Assembly (NCBI RefSeq): GCF_902459505.1
Contig: NC_047100.1
Span: 30,628,469 to 30,692,468 of the forward strand
DNA length: 64,000 nt
Direction of reading: 5' to 3'
Source: Geotrypetes seraphini
Taxonomy: Eukaryota; Chordata; Amphibia; Gymnophiona; Dermophiidae
This document shows positions 43,115-55,189 of this stretch, piece by piece (positions within the stretch are counted from its first letter, which is position 1; each line of letters starts with the position of its first letter). The notes beneath the pieces are model-generated. The model worked only from the letters and a program-made list of their open reading frames with translations. It was not told the origin of the DNA and ran no database searches. The translations under genes and the position numbers were made by a program.

Positions 43115-43283
43115 GGGACCGCGCGCCTCTGTCGTGCGGGAAGGCACTCGCGCGTGCGCGGTGCGGCCTACTAGAACTTTCAAAGTTCTTAGAGTGCAAT
43201 CACTCTAAAATTGTCCGTACCGGGGCTCCGTCGGTGCCGTCACCCATCAGTCAAGAATATGCTGCCTGCTTGTCCTGGGATAA
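43115..43283. repeat. DIRS copy 1 right inverted terminal repeat
   Basis: Complement of 37,825-37,995, sharing 'ctccgtcggtgccgtcaccc' and 'gcgcgtgcgcggtgcggcc'. Confidence 0.85.
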
Positions 43284-43500
43284 TAATAATAACTTTATTC
43301 TTCTATACCGCCAAGGTCGAGAGACTTCTAGGCGGTTTACATTCGAAGAAGGCTGGACAATCAGCGAATTACAAGAATGAGGGTTACATAAGAAATAGTT
43401 AGAGGATATTAAATTGCATCGTGAAAGATAGGGAATATATCCTTGAGAGTGGAGAGGCTTGTTTAGGAGATGAATTTGTCAAACAGAGCGGTTTTAATTG
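43284..43500 (-). mobile_element. Rex1-like LINE or SINE 3' tail
   Basis: (aat)n, then 'ctttattcttctataccgcc' and 'aggcggtttacattcg', the complement of the tail at 56,715-56,765. It begins exactly at the DIRS right end. Confidence 0.5.
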
Positions 43501-43639
43501 ATATAGACTAGAACAATGATGTGGACTAGAACAATGTAAAGTTTTATTTCAATTTTATTTCCTGTAGATACTATGAACGTTCTTCATTTTTGTTATCGAT
43601 GTAATAAATATTAATAACGTTATAAATAAAAAAAACAAC

Positions 43640-44516
43640 TTGCAAACAACAGTAAATTGTTCAAAGTTGTTAAAAATGCATGCAGCTTGTGAAAACTTGC
43701 AGACAAACCTTAGGAAATTGGAAGACTGGGCATCTAAGTGGCAGATGAAATTGAATGTGGACAAATGCAAAGTGATGCACACTGGGAATAACCCAAATCA
43801 CAATTACCAGATGCTAGGGTCCACCTTGGGGGTTAGTGCCCAAAAAAGATCTGGGTGTCATTTGTAGACAATACGATGAAACTTTCTTCCCAATGTGTGG
43901 CGGTGGCCAAAAAAGCAAACAAGATGCTAGGACTTATTAAAAATGGGATGGTTAACAAAACTAAGAATGTGTTCAATTCTGGTCTTCTTATCTAGTGGCA
44001 ATAGAAAAGGTTTAAAGAAGACCGATCAAGATGATAAAAGGGGATGGAACGCCTCTTGTATGAGGAAAGACTAAAAAGGTTAGGGTCATCAGCTTGGAAA
44101 AACAACTGCTGAGGGGAGGATATGATTGAAGTGGAATAGAATAGGTACAAGTGGATCGATTTTTCACTCCATCAAAATTTATAGACTAGGGGACACTCAA
44201 TGAAGTTACAGGAAAATACTTTTAAACCAATAGGAGGAAATATTTTTTCACTTGGAGAATAGTTAAGCTCTGGAACGCATTGCCAGAGGTTGTGGCAAGA
44301 GTGGATAACGTAACTGGTTTTATGAAAGGTTTGGATAATTTCCTGCAGGAAGAGTACATAGTTTATTAGTGAGAAAGACATAGGGGAAGTCACTGCTTGC
44401 CCTGGATCGGTAGAATGGAATGTTGCTACTCTGTTTTTTTGCCAGGTATGGACTGACCACTGTGAGGATGGACTACTAGGCTGGTATGACCCAGTAAGGC
44501 TATTCTTATGTAAAAA
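43640..44516 (+). mobile_element. CR1-type LINE, C-terminal ORF2 and 3' end
   Basis: Reads NLQTNLRKLEDWASKWQMKL, NVDKCKVMHTG and later KQTRCDLLLRRK-like decayed text, then 'taagctctggaacgcattgc' and the tail to 'ctattcttatgt'. It has several frame breaks. It is the probable right part of the copy at 37,440. Confidence 0.7.
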
Positions 44517-45190
44517 TAGAACCTGTAAATGTACGTGCAAACAGCCAGAGCGCTAGAGCTTCAGATATATCAGACAGCGCTGCCTAGTAAGATGGAGTCA
44601 GAAAGTAAACCCTGTGTTACTGCAGCTGAAGTAACCACTTACTGAAAGAATAGGCTGTGGCAACTGGAGCAATGCAGGCGATTACTATCCCTGCAGAACT
44701 GATTAAACCACAGCCAAGGCCTCACAGCTCCTGCTTGGGAAGGTCTCTGCACCCTGTGTGTGCCAGATTAAAGGGTATAGTGGAGTAAAGGAGACCTGCA
44801 AAATTCAGGCAAGTCCTATCTTCACTGGGTTCTATGTCAGACAGCTCTCCATTGGAAAGACACAAAGAGCAGGCTCCGGCTCTGCGTTGTTCTAACAACT
44901 CAGCAGGCCACTGAGGCCATATGCCAACCCTGGAGATGGAAAGTGCATCCCAGTACAGCCCAAGAAAAGGCAACAGAGCTACTCCAGAACAGGCCACAGG
45001 CACACAAACTTGAGAATGGGGCATAGACACTACCCAGAAGAGGCAAAGTCCAGCAGGCTGAAGCCAAGTGCCATCAGTGTGCTTCCCTTGTGTTGCTCTC
45101 CGGAGCTGCAGATTTGCACTTGGAGGTCATGGCCACCTGGAAGCAACGTCTTGCTTTGGTCAGAATTATTACAGTACTATATTTTTAAAA
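44517..45190. other. Remnant of the old DIRS-like element
   Basis: No frame or motif is recognised. It is placed inside the second DIRS-like family by position only. Confidence 0.3.
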
Positions 45191-45674
45191 AACTTAATTC
45201 TATGACAGGAGTTGCCATTCAGCATATCACCTGCAATTGGAAGGATTACACCAGTTAATTACACCTTCTGGTGGAATTCACTGTGCCATATATATAAAAT
45301 GGAAAGAATAATTGCCATATAAAAAGGGAACTATAATAATTTTAAAAAGATTTGGGGGCCATTGACAACATATTGTGATGATTAGACACTTTTTTTGCAC
45401 AAATAGTATGTTATAAGAATGGAAAGGGGGGTATATTGTTATTGTACTGGCTTTTCAATATCTTTGAATATAATATATGTATAATATGCTTGAATTATAT
45501 TATTGGTGGAAGGGGAGGGTGGGGGAGCGACTTAAATTTATGTATTTATAATGATAATAGAAAAGATTTTCAAGTGATTTGTATGAATCAATTGTTGTAT
45601 TATTGTTCACTTGTTGTGAGATATCAAAATGAATAAAGATTTGGAAAAAAACAAAACAAAACAACTTAATTCTA
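45191..45674 (+). mobile_element. L1-like LINE 3' end with 12-bp target duplication
   Basis: The body at 45,203-45,662 begins in ORF2 (GVAIQHITCNWKDYTS) and carries the shared 3' UTR block 'agatttgggggccattgac' and an A-rich tail. Perfect direct repeats aacttaattcta (45,191-45,202 and 45,663-45,674) mark a target-primed insertion. Confidence 0.85.
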
Positions 45675-45794
45675 CTAACTCCACAGCTAGATATGAATCA
45701 ATATCCTCCACCCAGTACCCAAACAGGTAGATGGAGCCATGTCCCATAGCACCACAGTGGTCACCCCACAGGAGCACGCTGATACTCAAAACAA

Positions 45795-45865
45795 GTTAAG
45801 CTCTGGAAATTATTGCCAGATAATGTGGCAACAGCAGGTAACATAGCTGTACCCAAGGTTGGGCC
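45795..45865 (+). mobile_element. CR1 fragment
   Basis: 'gttaagctctggaaattatt' and 'gccagataatgtggcaacag' match 44,268-44,300. Confidence 0.5.
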
Positions 45866-46726
45866 GATGCAATAAACTCCCCGTTGAGGATCTTAGCAGA
45901 GTGCAACCAACCCGAACACCAAAAAGGTGTTCTTTTGAACATCCACAAGCAGGACCGAAAGGGGGCCACAGGAAGATCAACAGCACAACTGTAGTATTAC
46001 AGATCCACAAACACAGGACCGTGAGGAATAAGAAAGGAGCAATAATACCCCACCGTGCTGAGAAAGCAGTGTCAGAAAACAGAGAATGAACAGTTCATTA
46101 GGCACTGTATGTGCTATAACTTTGCCACCAGTCTACTGCACTCCCTCTGGGTTTACTAATTCTCTCTCTTTTTTTTTTTTTTTAAAGTGAGGAGAGAGTT
46201 AGGAGTGCAAGACCATGCCAGATGGGGCTACAGGGAAAGAGCAGGGAACTGGCACCGCCAGCTATAGCCTAAAATAGGTATCCAGAAAGCCTAATCCTCT
46301 TGCTCAACTGAGTCAGCATAGCCAAAACAGGATCTTACCTGCACCTGAAGCTGGTCCAAGCCACTGCTTATAGGCCAGGCTGAGCAGAAGAAAGACCATC
46401 CATCCGCCTGTGGAGATAGAGAATACTGAAGTACCGGTGAGGATACAATCATATACAGGACAGAGCTCATCTTGGTGCTCTATATTTCCACCTGCTGGTA
46501 AATAGACACAACCCGCTTGTCTAGATTCATCTGCTCATAAGGAACAGAATTTAAGAATTTCACTATGACAAAGGGTGGTACGCCATTCTGAAAATAATCA
46601 ATTTCATCTAAACTCCTTTTATGCAGAATATAGAGTGGCCTTTCATTTTAAATTTATAGGTTTCCTTATACTTTTAAAAGAATCAGTGGCCTATTTTTTA
46701 TTTCATTCAAACCTCATTTGAATCTA

Positions 46727-47064
46727 CACTCCTCCCTCAATATTTGGAGGGGGTTAGGGGCAGAGGCGGCCCGTGAATATTGAAAATTCACAAATAACTT
46801 TTGGATCGACTGACCAACCTCCGCCTCCCTGGACCTTATCTGGTGGTCTAGCGGTCTTTCGGGGCAGAAGCAATCTTCATATGCTCCTGCCCCGTGCAGA
46901 TCACTCATCCAAAATGACTGCCATGAGCTCCTGTCGTAGTCTCAAGAGACTACGGGAACTCACGGCAGCCATTTTGGATGAGTGATCTGCATTGGGGCAG
47001 GAGCATAGGATGATAGCTCCTGCCCTGAAAGACAGCTAGACCACTAGGTAAGGACCGGGAGGCA
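46727..47064. mobile_element. Tigger-like foldback MITE, right end lost
   Basis: Starts TA-cactcctccctcaatattt as at 6,149. The centre is palindromic around 46,945 ('gtagtctcaagagactac'). The right arm stops before the outer TIR. Confidence 0.6.
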
Positions 47065-47294
47065 GTGATTCTGGTTTTAAGAGATCGCCAAGTCCTAAAA
47101 CTGCAAATCGGGAGGGGGAAGTGTATTACTAGCCTGATAGCTCCATAGAAAAAAATCCCTATTTAGGTCCTCAATCTGCTGAGTAGCAAAGGCTGCAAGT
47201 CTGCAACCTTTTATATAACCTAGCACGATCCGTATGAAAAAGAAAAAAATAGTCCTGGGAAAATATGCACCAAAACACACCATAAGATCTACAC

Positions 47295-47520
47295 ATTTTA
47301 AAATATCAAAGGGAGAGAAGTGGGACTGGACAATGATCCTTCAACTTGCACTCCAAAGCCAATGAACCAAACTTCAGCCAAGGAAAGTCATGTGTCAATT
47401 TATTGGAATCCAAAAGCAATCAATCCAAACACAACACAGTACTGTGTTTCAGTGTGAAGACAGGCCTGCATTAGGGGTACTATGAATTGGGAACAAAATT
47501 AAAAGGACTTTAAAACTATA
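47295..47520 (-). repeat. Inverted copy of the Penelope 3' tail
   Basis: Complement of 56,800-57,010, sharing 'gtactgtgttgtgtttgg', 'gattgattgcttttgga' and 'gtccagtcccacttctctcc'. Inverted or tandem partial copies at the 5' side are known for Penelope elements. Confidence 0.75.
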
Positions 47521-47860
47521 AACAACAAAAAAATAACATAATAAAAGCGAATAAGATGTCAACACAAACATTAAAACATGGTCAACCTGAAAGAATGAAT
47601 GTTGTTCATAAAAAGGTGAGTGAATATAAATATATATATATACACACACACACATACATAAAAGGTAAAATACATATACGATTCTGTAAAAAAATATGAA
47701 AATATACAAAAGGAATAATGAGGTACAAACAAATCTTACAAGCAACTCACTCTACACAAATATACCCCGACTTGAATCTCTGATCATCATAGAAAGTACC
47801 CTTAGACAAAGAATACCCAATTGTCTCATTATTACTCTTGCAACAATAGCCTGACAAAGA
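47521..47860 (+). other. Spacer with (TA)n and (CA)n inside the Penelope element
   Basis: AT-rich. A short microsatellite lies at 47,628-47,655. Confidence 0.45.
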
Positions 47861-48367
47861 ATTATTTTACTTTTCAAGAAAAAAATATACCAACAAATTA
47901 AAGACACAGCTATGGGTGGGTGCCTCAATGGCACCAGACATAGCCAATTTGTATGTGGCCCATTTTGAAATTACTTATCCGACAGATCACCCCTTTAACG
48001 ATAACGTTAGGCTTTACAAAAGACATATGGATAATATCTTTTTGTTATGGGTGACCTTAATACTTTGACTACCTTCTTGTCTTGGCTTAACAATTGTGAT
48101 CCCAACCTTGTTTTTAAGATGCAACATGATCCACTGTCCATTCCTTTTTTGGATCTGGTCATCAGAAAAGATACTTACCGTTTTACTACCTCACTGTATA
48201 GGAAACCTACTGACAAAAATGCTTTCCTACACTTCACAAGTTTCTATTATTCACTAAAGAAAAAAAATTGCCTTTTGTCAGTTGCTCAGAATGAAGAAAA
48301 TTTGCTCAGTGATGATTTTCAGAGACAATCATTGGGTTTGTACAGCATTTTGGAAAGTTACAATAAA

Positions 48368-51300
48368 GCAATGTTACTTACCGTAACAGTTGTTATCCAG
48401 GGACAGCAGGCAGCTATTCTCACTAGTGGGTGACGTCATCCAACGGAGCCCCGACGCGAACATCTCACAAGTATACTTGCTTGTAGAAACTTTTAGAAGT
48501 TTCGAGTTGCCCACACCGCGCATGCGCGAGTGCCTTCCCGCCCGATGCACCGGGCGCGTCTCCTCAGTTCAGATAGCTAGCAGAGAAGCCAACCCAGGGG
48601 AGGTGGGTGGGACGTGAGAATAGCTGCCTGCTGTCCCTGGATAACAACTGTTACGGTAAGTAACATTGCTTTATCCCAGGACAAGAAGCAGGTATTCTCA
48701 CTAGTGGGTGACCTCCAAGCTAACCACAATGGGATGGCGGGAGAGTTGGCAACTTAGGAGAATAAATTTTGTAATACTGTTTGGCCAAACTGTCCATCCC
48801 GTCTGGAGAAGGTATCCAGACAATAATGAGAAGTGAAGATGTGAACCGAGGACCAAGTGGCAGCCTTACAAATCTCAATCGGTGTCGATCTGAGGAAAGC
48901 TACAGAGGCTGCCATTGCTCTGACCTTATGGGCTGTAACCTTACTGTGAAGGGGTAATCCAGCCTGGGCATAGCAGAAAGAGATACAAGCCGCCATCCAG
49001 TTGGAGATGGTGTGCTTAGAGATAGGGCGTCCCAACTTGTTCGGATCGAAGGAGATGAAAAGTTGAGGAGCAGTTCTGTGAGGCTTGGTGCGTTCCAGGC
49101 AGAAAGCCAAAGCACGTTTACAGTCCAGAGTGTGAAGAGCTGATTCTCCAGGATGAGAATGAGGCTTTGGAAAAAACACAGGAAGAACAATGGATTGATT
49201 CAGATGAAATTCCGAGACCACCTTGGGGAGGAATTTGGGATGAGTGCGAAGGACCACCTTGTCATGATGAAACACTGTAAAGGGCGGATCCGCAACCAAT
49301 GCTTGAAGCTCACTCTCTCGACGAGCAGAGGTGAGGCCAATGAGAAACACCACCTACCAAGTGAGATATTTCAGAGGAGCATTGTTAAGAGGTTCAAATG
49401 GAGGCTTCATAAGCTGAAAAAGAACAACATTGAGGTCCCAAACCACTGGAGGCGGTTTGAGGGGAGGATTGACATGGAAAAGTCCTTTCATGAATCTGGA
49501 AACCACAGAATGTGCAGAAAGAGGTTTCCCTTGAAGAGGCAGATGGAAAGCAGCAATTGCACTAAGATGGACTCTGATCGATGTAGACTTGAGGCAAGAA
49601 TGAGACAGGTGCAAAAGGTAGTCCAAAACAGAGGACAAGGAGGCATGTTGAGGTTCCTTGTGATGAGAAAAACACCAAGTAGAGAATCTAGTCCATTTCT
49701 GGAAATAGCATTGTCTAGTAGCAGGCTTCCTTGAAGCTTCCAAAACATCCCAGCACAGCTGGTGAAAACTGAAGGGGAGTTACGCTGAGAGGAACCAAGC
49801 TGTCAGGTGTGGCGACTGCAGGTTGGGATGAAGCAGAGATCCCTGATGCTGCGTAAGCAGAGACGGAAACACTGGCAGAAGGAAGGGCTCCCTGCTGCTG
49901 AGTTGCAGAAGAAGGGAGTACCAAGGTTGCTTGGGCCACCGAGGAGCAATCAGAATCATGGTGGCCTGGTCGGAGTTGAGCTTGACCAGAGTCTTTTGAA
50001 TGAGAGGAAATGGAGGAAATGCATACAGAAAGAGATACCCCCAGTCCAGAAGAAAAGCATCTGCCTCGAGACGATGAGGAGTGTAGATCCTGGAGCAGAA
50101 CTGAGGCAGTTTGAAGTTGTGGGGAGCTGCAAAGAGGTCTACCTGAGGCATTCCCCAGAAAGAAGATGTGATGAAGGGACGTGGAATGGAGTGTCCATTC
50201 GTGAAGCTACAGAAGACGACTCAAATTGTCTGCCAAGGCATTGTCCGTCCCCTGAATGTAGACAGCTTTGAGGAAGGTGTTGTGGTGAATCGCCCAATCC
50301 AAAACTTTCAGAGCTTCCTGACAGAGGGAGGCCGATCCTGTGCCTCCCTGCTTGTTGACATAATACATGGCGACCTGATTGTCCGTGCGAATGAGGACCA
50401 CCATGTCGTGAAGCAGATGCTGAAAAGTAGTGAGAGCATTGAAAATCGCCCTGAGTTCCAGGAGATTGATATGGCACAGACGATCCGCACTCGTCCAATA
50501 GCCCTCGGTGCGGAGACCATCCAGATGAGCCCCCCAAGCATAGTTTGAGGAGTCGGTCGTGAGGACCTTCTGATGGGGAGGCATGTGAAAAAGCAAACCT
50601 CTGGAGAGATTGGAAGAGACCATCCACCAGCGAAGCGACTGTAGCAGAGCAGGAGTGACCTGAATGTGTCGAGTCAGAGGGTCGGAGATCTGCGACCATT
50701 GAGATGTCAGGGTCCACTGAGGAATCCGCAGGTGAAGTCTGGCAAAAGGAGTCATGTGTACTGTAGAGGCCATGTGGCCCAGAAGCACATCATGTGTCTC
50801 GCCGAGATGGACGGGCGAGAGGAGACCGAGTGGCAAAGATGAAGAAGAGCCGCCAGGCGTTGAGGAGGAAGGAACGCTCTGAGTTGAATAGTATCCAGAA
50901 CAGCTCCGATGAAGGGAAGTCTGTGAAGGTTGTAGATGGGATTTGGGAAAGTTGATCTCGAATTCCAGACTCTGCAGAAACCAGATCGTCTTCTGAGTGG
51001 CCTGGACGACATCCTGAGACGTGGAATCCTTGATGGGCCAGTCATCAAGGTAGGGAAACACCTGCAGACCATGGTTCCTGAGTGCTGCGGCCACTACAAC
51101 CAGGCACTTGGTGAAGACTCTGGATGACGAAGCTAGGCCGAAAGGGAGCACTCTGTACTGAAGATGAAGATGTCCCACCCGAAATCTGAGGTATTGACAG
51201 GAGGCCAGATGGATGGGAATATGAGTGTAGGTCTCCTTGAGATCCAAAGAGCATAACCAGTCGTTCTGCTCGAGAAGGGGATAGAGAGAAGCCAGGGTCA

Positions 51301-54113
51301 ACATGCGAAACTTCTCCCTGACCAGAAACTTGTTGAGCACCCTGAGGTCCACAATAGGATGCAGGTCGCCCGTCTTCTTCGGAACAAGTACTGGGAGTAA
51401 AAACCCTTGTTCTGTTGGTCCACAGGGACCGGCTCGACGGCACCAAGTCGGAGCAAAGCTTGAGCTTCCTGAATAAGGGCGGTCTGGGTTAAGTTGGAAG
51501 GACACTCTCTTGGAGAATGTTCCGGAGGAACTTGATGGAACTGAAGAGAGTATCCCTCTCTTATGATGGAAAGGACCCAGAGGTCGGTGGTAATAGTCAT
51601 CCATCGATGGTAAAAGTGATGAAGACGACCTCCGATGGGAAAAAACGGGGAGGGCAGAACGATGGAAGTTATGCTCCCTACGAGAGAGTCAAAAAGGCTG
51701 GGGAGCCTTGGGGACAGCAGAAGGTTGAGGCTTTTGTTGGGGCTTCTGCTGGTGCTGCCTCTTCACAGGCGGACAGATGGTGGGTGCCTGCTTCGGTGGA
51801 TAGCACCTGTGATAGATCATAGGCGGGCGAGACGGACGAGCAATAGCAGGCTTGGGCTTCTGGCGGAGAATAGATTGAAAAGACTTTTCATGTTTCGACA
51901 GCTTGTCCGTTGCCACCTCGATGGATTCGTCGAAAAGGTCTGCTCCCGCACAGGGAACATTTGCCAGCCTTTCCTGGAGATTCGGGTCCATATCAATGGT
52001 CCGGAGCCACGCCAGGCGTCTCATGGCCACCGAACAAGCAGCAGCTCTGGCCGAGAGTTCAAAGGCGTCGTAAGACGATTGCATCATCTGCAGGTGGAGT
52101 TGGGACAACGACGCCAGGACTTCAGAGTACTCGAAGCGAGCCTGAGAGTCCAGATATGGCAAAAACTTTTGAAGAATGGAGAGAAAAAACTCAAAGTAGG
52201 TCGAAAAATGAAAACTATAATTCAGGACTCGAGAAGCCATCATCGAGTTCTGGTAGATGCGCCTGCCAAATCTGTCCATGGTTTTGCCCTCCCAGCCAGG
52301 AGTGGAGGCATAGACCTGGGAGGGATGAGACCACTTCAAGGAGGATTCAACCAAGAGGGACTGGTGAGAGAGCTGCGCCCCGTCGAAGCCCTTATGGTTC
52401 ACCGTGCGGTACCTGGCATCCAACTTCCCTGGGACAGCGGGGATGGAGTACGGAGTCTCGAAACACCTCATGAAAGTCTGGTCCAGAAGCTTATGGAGAG
52501 GCAGACGGAGAGACTCAGCAGGAGGTTGGGGGAAGATGCATCGTCTCCAAATACTCCTTAGAAAACTTGGAACCCGAATCCAGGGTGATATCCAGATCCA
52601 CTGCCATCTGCTTCAGGAAGGACGAGGACAACTGGTCAGCCAGAGCCGGGCCTCGAGACGAGGCGGCCTGGTCCACTGAGGCCGAGGACCGGTAGGGAGA
52701 GAACGAACCCACGAAGTCCTCGAGTTCCGGCATAGGAAGAGGAGGCGAGTAATCTGGTTAAAACTCCCGAAAGGGCATGCCTCAAAGAATGCCTCAATGT
52801 CTCGAGCAACGACCAGAACTGTGTCGAGAAGCAGGCCTCGAGCGTCGAGGCGAGCGAAGCCCAGACGAGGCAGCCATTGAGTAGATGGGGCTGGATGCTA
52901 TGGATCGAAGCAGCGGAGGCTGAGACGAAGCCCCCCCCGAGGCACTCCCCAAGGCTCGAGGCTCGGCATCGAAGAGGAAGGATCCGTTCCAGACAAGGTG
53001 GATGCGCCATGCATCGAGGGTATCAATTCCAAAGGTGGCATGGGCAAAGACTCTGCTCCTTGCGAGGCATGCCCCGAAGCCAGACCAGACACTCGCCGAG
53101 ACTCTGCTCCCAGTAGCAAGAGTGTGTGTCGAGGAGGCACCGGAGGCGCCTCGACCTCGCGGGAGGCTTCCGCTTGCCCAGGCTGGATTTGGAAGAGAAG
53201 CGTCGGCCCAATCTTAGTAAAGAGCTCAACAAATCGCTTCTCCATCATGGCATGGAACGAAGCCGGCAAAGAGGGATCCGCATCCGCAATGGGACCTCCA
53301 GCACGGACATCGCTAACTCGGCCGCCCGGGGGCTTGGGCTTAGAAGCCTTGGGCACCTTGAGCACCACTGGAGGAATGGGAGGCTGCGTTACCTGACCTG
53401 AGGAGACAGCGGAAGGCACCGCAGCAGGCATCGGAGTCGAAGCCGGCAAGAACGAGGCAGGCTTGAGCAGATTCGAGGCCGAAGAAGCTGAAGCGGAAGT
53501 CGAAGGCGTGGCGCTCTGCGACGCAGGCAGCTCCGGCGACGCCTCCATGCTGAATAGCGACTTCCACAAAAAGCAGCGACGCTTAAAAGCACGTGCTGTA
53601 AGTGTGGAGCAAGGCCGGCACGATTTCGGAAGATGTTGAGGCCTGAGACACTGAAGACAGCGTCGATGAGGGTCCATCAACGAAATCGCGCGCTGGCACT
53701 TGACACACAGGCCGGGACATAGGCCGAAAAAGCTCCGCCGCAAGATCGAAGCCGCGGGGCCGTGGCCATGCGACCTGCCCAGTCGAACGATGGAAAGAAA
53801 TTTTTTTTTTTGGAAAACAAGAAAACACGTGAGCCAACGATGAGCAAAGAAAACTCAAAACCGCGGGCACAGAAGGCACAAGTGAAGGGACTTTGCGCAG
53901 AGAGTCGAAGACGGACTTCTCAGCTCCGCGGAAGAGAAAGAACTGAGGAGCCGGTGCATCGGGCGGGAAGGCACTCGTGCATGCGCGGTGTGGGCTACTC
54001 GAAACTTCTAAAAGTTTCTACAAGCAAGTATGCTTGTGAGATGTCCACGTCGGGGCTCCGTTGGATGACATCACCCACTAGTGAGAATACCTGCCTGCTT
54101 GTCCTGGGATAAA
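48368..54113 (-). mobile_element. DIRS retrotransposon, copy 2 (5.7 kb fossil)
   Basis: Same order and strand as copy 1: zinc motif CVKCQRAISLMDPHRRCLQC (about 53,650-53,710), RT (about 51,035-51,400, PKKTGDLHPIVDLRVLN and YLDDW), RNase H (about 50,330-50,560) and tyrosine recombinase (about 48,780-49,740). Inverted terminal repeats at both ends differ at about six of 150 positions, so it looks older than copy 1, and it belongs to a different subfamily. The internal complementary region is at about 48,610-48,715. It is broken in roughly five or more places. It sits inside the Penelope-like element. Confidence 0.85.
48610..48715. repeat. Internal complementary region of DIRS copy 2
   Basis: 'agctgcctgctgtccctgg' and 'ttgctttatcccaggacaag' are complementary to the left and right ends respectively. 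Confidence 0.75.
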
Positions 54114-54805
54114 GCATGTTTGACGCATAGAGATCCATTAATTATAGTAAGGGAACCGAAAATACCTCCAGACGTCGTATGCAATTTGAAAATCTCATCT
54201 TGCCAATGATTTTAAGAGTATTAGAAAAAAAACTGGCACATACTTGAGGGACATGAATGTTTTCATTTTAAAAAACCTGGTAGTAGCTTATGCTAGAAAA
54301 AATTTTTTAAAAGAACATTTGGTCCCTTCAATGCTCCCCATTAAAGATAAAGAAATATCCCCTCCCTTAGGGCACTAAAAATGTGGGAGATACATCATAT
54401 GTAAGCATTGTTTAAAAATCACAGACTTCCTACACCCACAGACAAACAAGAAAAACAAACTTTTTACATACCTCAAATTGCAACATGGCACAGATTGTTT
54501 ATGTAGTAGTATGTCTGTGCAATTTACTTTATGTTGGTACAACCAAATGCCTACTAAAAACTTGAATGCTAGAACACAGGAGTTGCCTTAGTCGTCATGT
54601 TTTCATGGAACCTCTTGTTGAACATTGATTAAAAGAAAATCATACTATTAACGATGAAAAAAATTTTGTATTGAAGGTTAGTAAAACTAGATCCAAAGAT
54701 GGGGATGTTGACTATATACTGTGCAGAGAAGAACAGATTGATTTGCTAATACTGGTCATACCTAATGGACTCAATATGGAAATAGATTTTAGACCTTTTT
54801 TATGA

Positions 54806-55180
54806 ATTTTTTTCTTTCACAGTACAGTTTTGTACATTTTTTCTTTTGTTTATGCCATATGCTTTTTTCATTCTCTCACAATATTTATTTTTAATCTTCA
54901 TATGTATCTCTATTAGGCTATATCTTTCCCTTCCCACACATCAGGTTTAGGCTATTTGCTTTGTCTCATTTTTATAGGAACGTCTTTTTTTCACATTTCC
55001 TCTCATCCTTTCCCCTTGCTTTATATGCATTATTTTTGTTTCAAGTCTTTATTTTCATCTGTCACAATACCATCTATGGCTTGGGCTATTTTTCTGCCTT
55101 GTTTCAATTTATAGGAACACTTCCTTTTAGATGTTCCTTTAATTGTCCTCCTTTATCTTTGTCCAGTCTTTTTTCAAAAT
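54806..55180 (+). other. Penelope 3' UTR, T-rich
   Basis: T/C-rich sequence after the endonuclease stop. No other feature. Small frames here have no support. Confidence 0.45.
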
Positions 55181-55189
55181 GACACGCTA

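Larger units (their letters stand above)
37797..43283 (-). mobile_element. DIRS retrotransposon, copy 1 (5.5 kb, nearly whole fossil)
   Basis: Minus-strand element. Order on its coding strand: a gag-like region with a CxxC...DPHxxCxxC zinc motif (about 42,820-42,890), reverse transcriptase (about 40,480-40,860, with PKKTGDLRPILDLRDLN and YLDDW), RNase H (about 39,750-40,005) and tyrosine recombinase (about 38,200-39,200, with the ARR, HKVR and HYCLD blocks). Inverted terminal repeats are at both ends and an internal complementary region is at 38,041-38,140. The terminal repeats differ at only about two of 150 positions, so the copy is young. It looks close to whole, with roughly two to four breaks. 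No target duplication, as usual for the family. Confidence 0.85.
35322..46542. mobile_element. Degraded DIRS-like element (second family), heavily nested
   Basis: Inverted terminal repeats at 35,350-35,485 and 46,410-46,542 share 'cagatgaatccagacaagcg', 'gagcaccaagctgagctctg' and 'ctggtacttcagtatt' with divergence. An internal complementary region at 35,622-35,705 matches the outer ends of both sides, as in DIRS elements. The coding region is mostly gone. Later insertions include a hAT, CR1 pieces, a younger DIRS and an L1 tail. It is an old, broken fossil with many breaks. Confidence 0.55.

Noticed and set aside
49153-50548. Plus-strand frames of 120-190 codons
   Set aside because: Antisense shadows of the DIRS copy 2 RNase H and recombinase regions.
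51635-52561. 308-codon plus-strand frame
   Set aside because: It is the antisense of the DIRS copy 2 coding region. The conserved motifs are on the minus strand.
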